From NCBI GenBank assembly GCA_028697875.1, contig JAQVEQ010000067.1, forward strand, positions 1 through 13,093: a stretch of DNA of 13,093 bases, written 5' to 3'. Shown here piece by piece: positions 13,092 through 13,093 of the stretch. Position numbers and translations under genes: made by a program. Every line of letters begins with the position of its first letter. Position 1 is the stretch's first letter. The notes beneath the pieces are model-generated. The model did not search any database, was not told the DNA's origin, and saw only the letters and a program-made list of their open reading frames with translations. This DNA comes from Novosphingobium sp. (GTDB lineage: Bacteria > Pseudomonadota > Alphaproteobacteria > Sphingomonadales > Sphingomonadaceae).

Positions 13092-13093
13092 AC

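Larger units (their letters stand above)
6786..13093. mobile_element. Integrated element at tRNA-Arg(CCT); right end outside the window
   Basis: From the 3' half of the tRNA gene rightwards, chromosomal housekeeping genes are replaced by a recombinase operon, an excisionase-like gene, an unknown gene and repeats. Insertion at a tRNA 3' end, with a recombinase gene abutting it, is the common layout of integrated islands and integrative elements. The left edge lies somewhere in or just after the tRNA. No second copy of the tRNA 3' end occurs before 13093, so the other attachment site and any cargo are beyond the window. Confidence 0.7.

Overview
The window looks like a high-GC alphaproteobacterium, most likely of the order Sphingomonadales (Sphingomonas, Novosphingobium or Erythrobacter type). 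This is inferred from the gene set and order (ppiD-like chaperone, tpiA, secG, pyrG; then grxC, a nitrilase-family gene and a DUF1178 gene) and from protein character. No database search was possible.

Left part (1-6750): ordinary chromosomal genes. A PpiD-like periplasmic folding factor runs off the left edge on the minus strand. Divergent from it are tpiA (glycolysis), secG (Sec translocon) and pyrG (CTP synthase), all on plus. A hairpin at about 4400-4427 sits between pyrG and a convergent small heat-shock gene. The Hsp20 gene has a sigma-32-like promoter and a leader that folds like a ROSE RNA thermometer, with the Shine-Dalgarno closed in the last hairpin. Divergent from it is a tight set: monothiol/dithiol glutaredoxin (CGYC), carbon-nitrogen hydrolase and DUF1178. 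A tRNA-Arg(CCT) gene follows with its own likely promoter.

Right part (6786-13093): one end of an integrated mobile element, starting inside the 3' half of tRNA-Arg. Reading leftwards on the minus strand are a small excisionase-like helix-turn-helix gene, a 587-aa tyrosine recombinase, a 361-aa tyrosine recombinase, a 125-aa basic unknown protein and a 549-aa large serine recombinase. The last four genes are joined by three identical 4-bp ATGA stop/start overlaps. Both tyrosine recombinases keep a full catalytic set and the serine recombinase keeps its catalytic serine. The last codons and stop of the serine recombinase lie antisense in the tRNA, with the stop overlapping the anticodon. A mixed tyrosine/serine recombinase operon at a tRNA gene is the most unusual item here.

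Upstream of the operon are a 26-bp near-palindrome covering the ribosome binding site of the HTH gene, an 18-bp palindrome, an intrinsic terminator and an unrecognised 171-aa gene. The last 250 bases hold no gene. They contain a 13-bp palindrome, two identical 36-bp direct repeats 66 bp apart and a 46-bp inverted repeat with an 8-bp centre, which could be recombinase, replication or operator sites. The far end of the element is outside the window.
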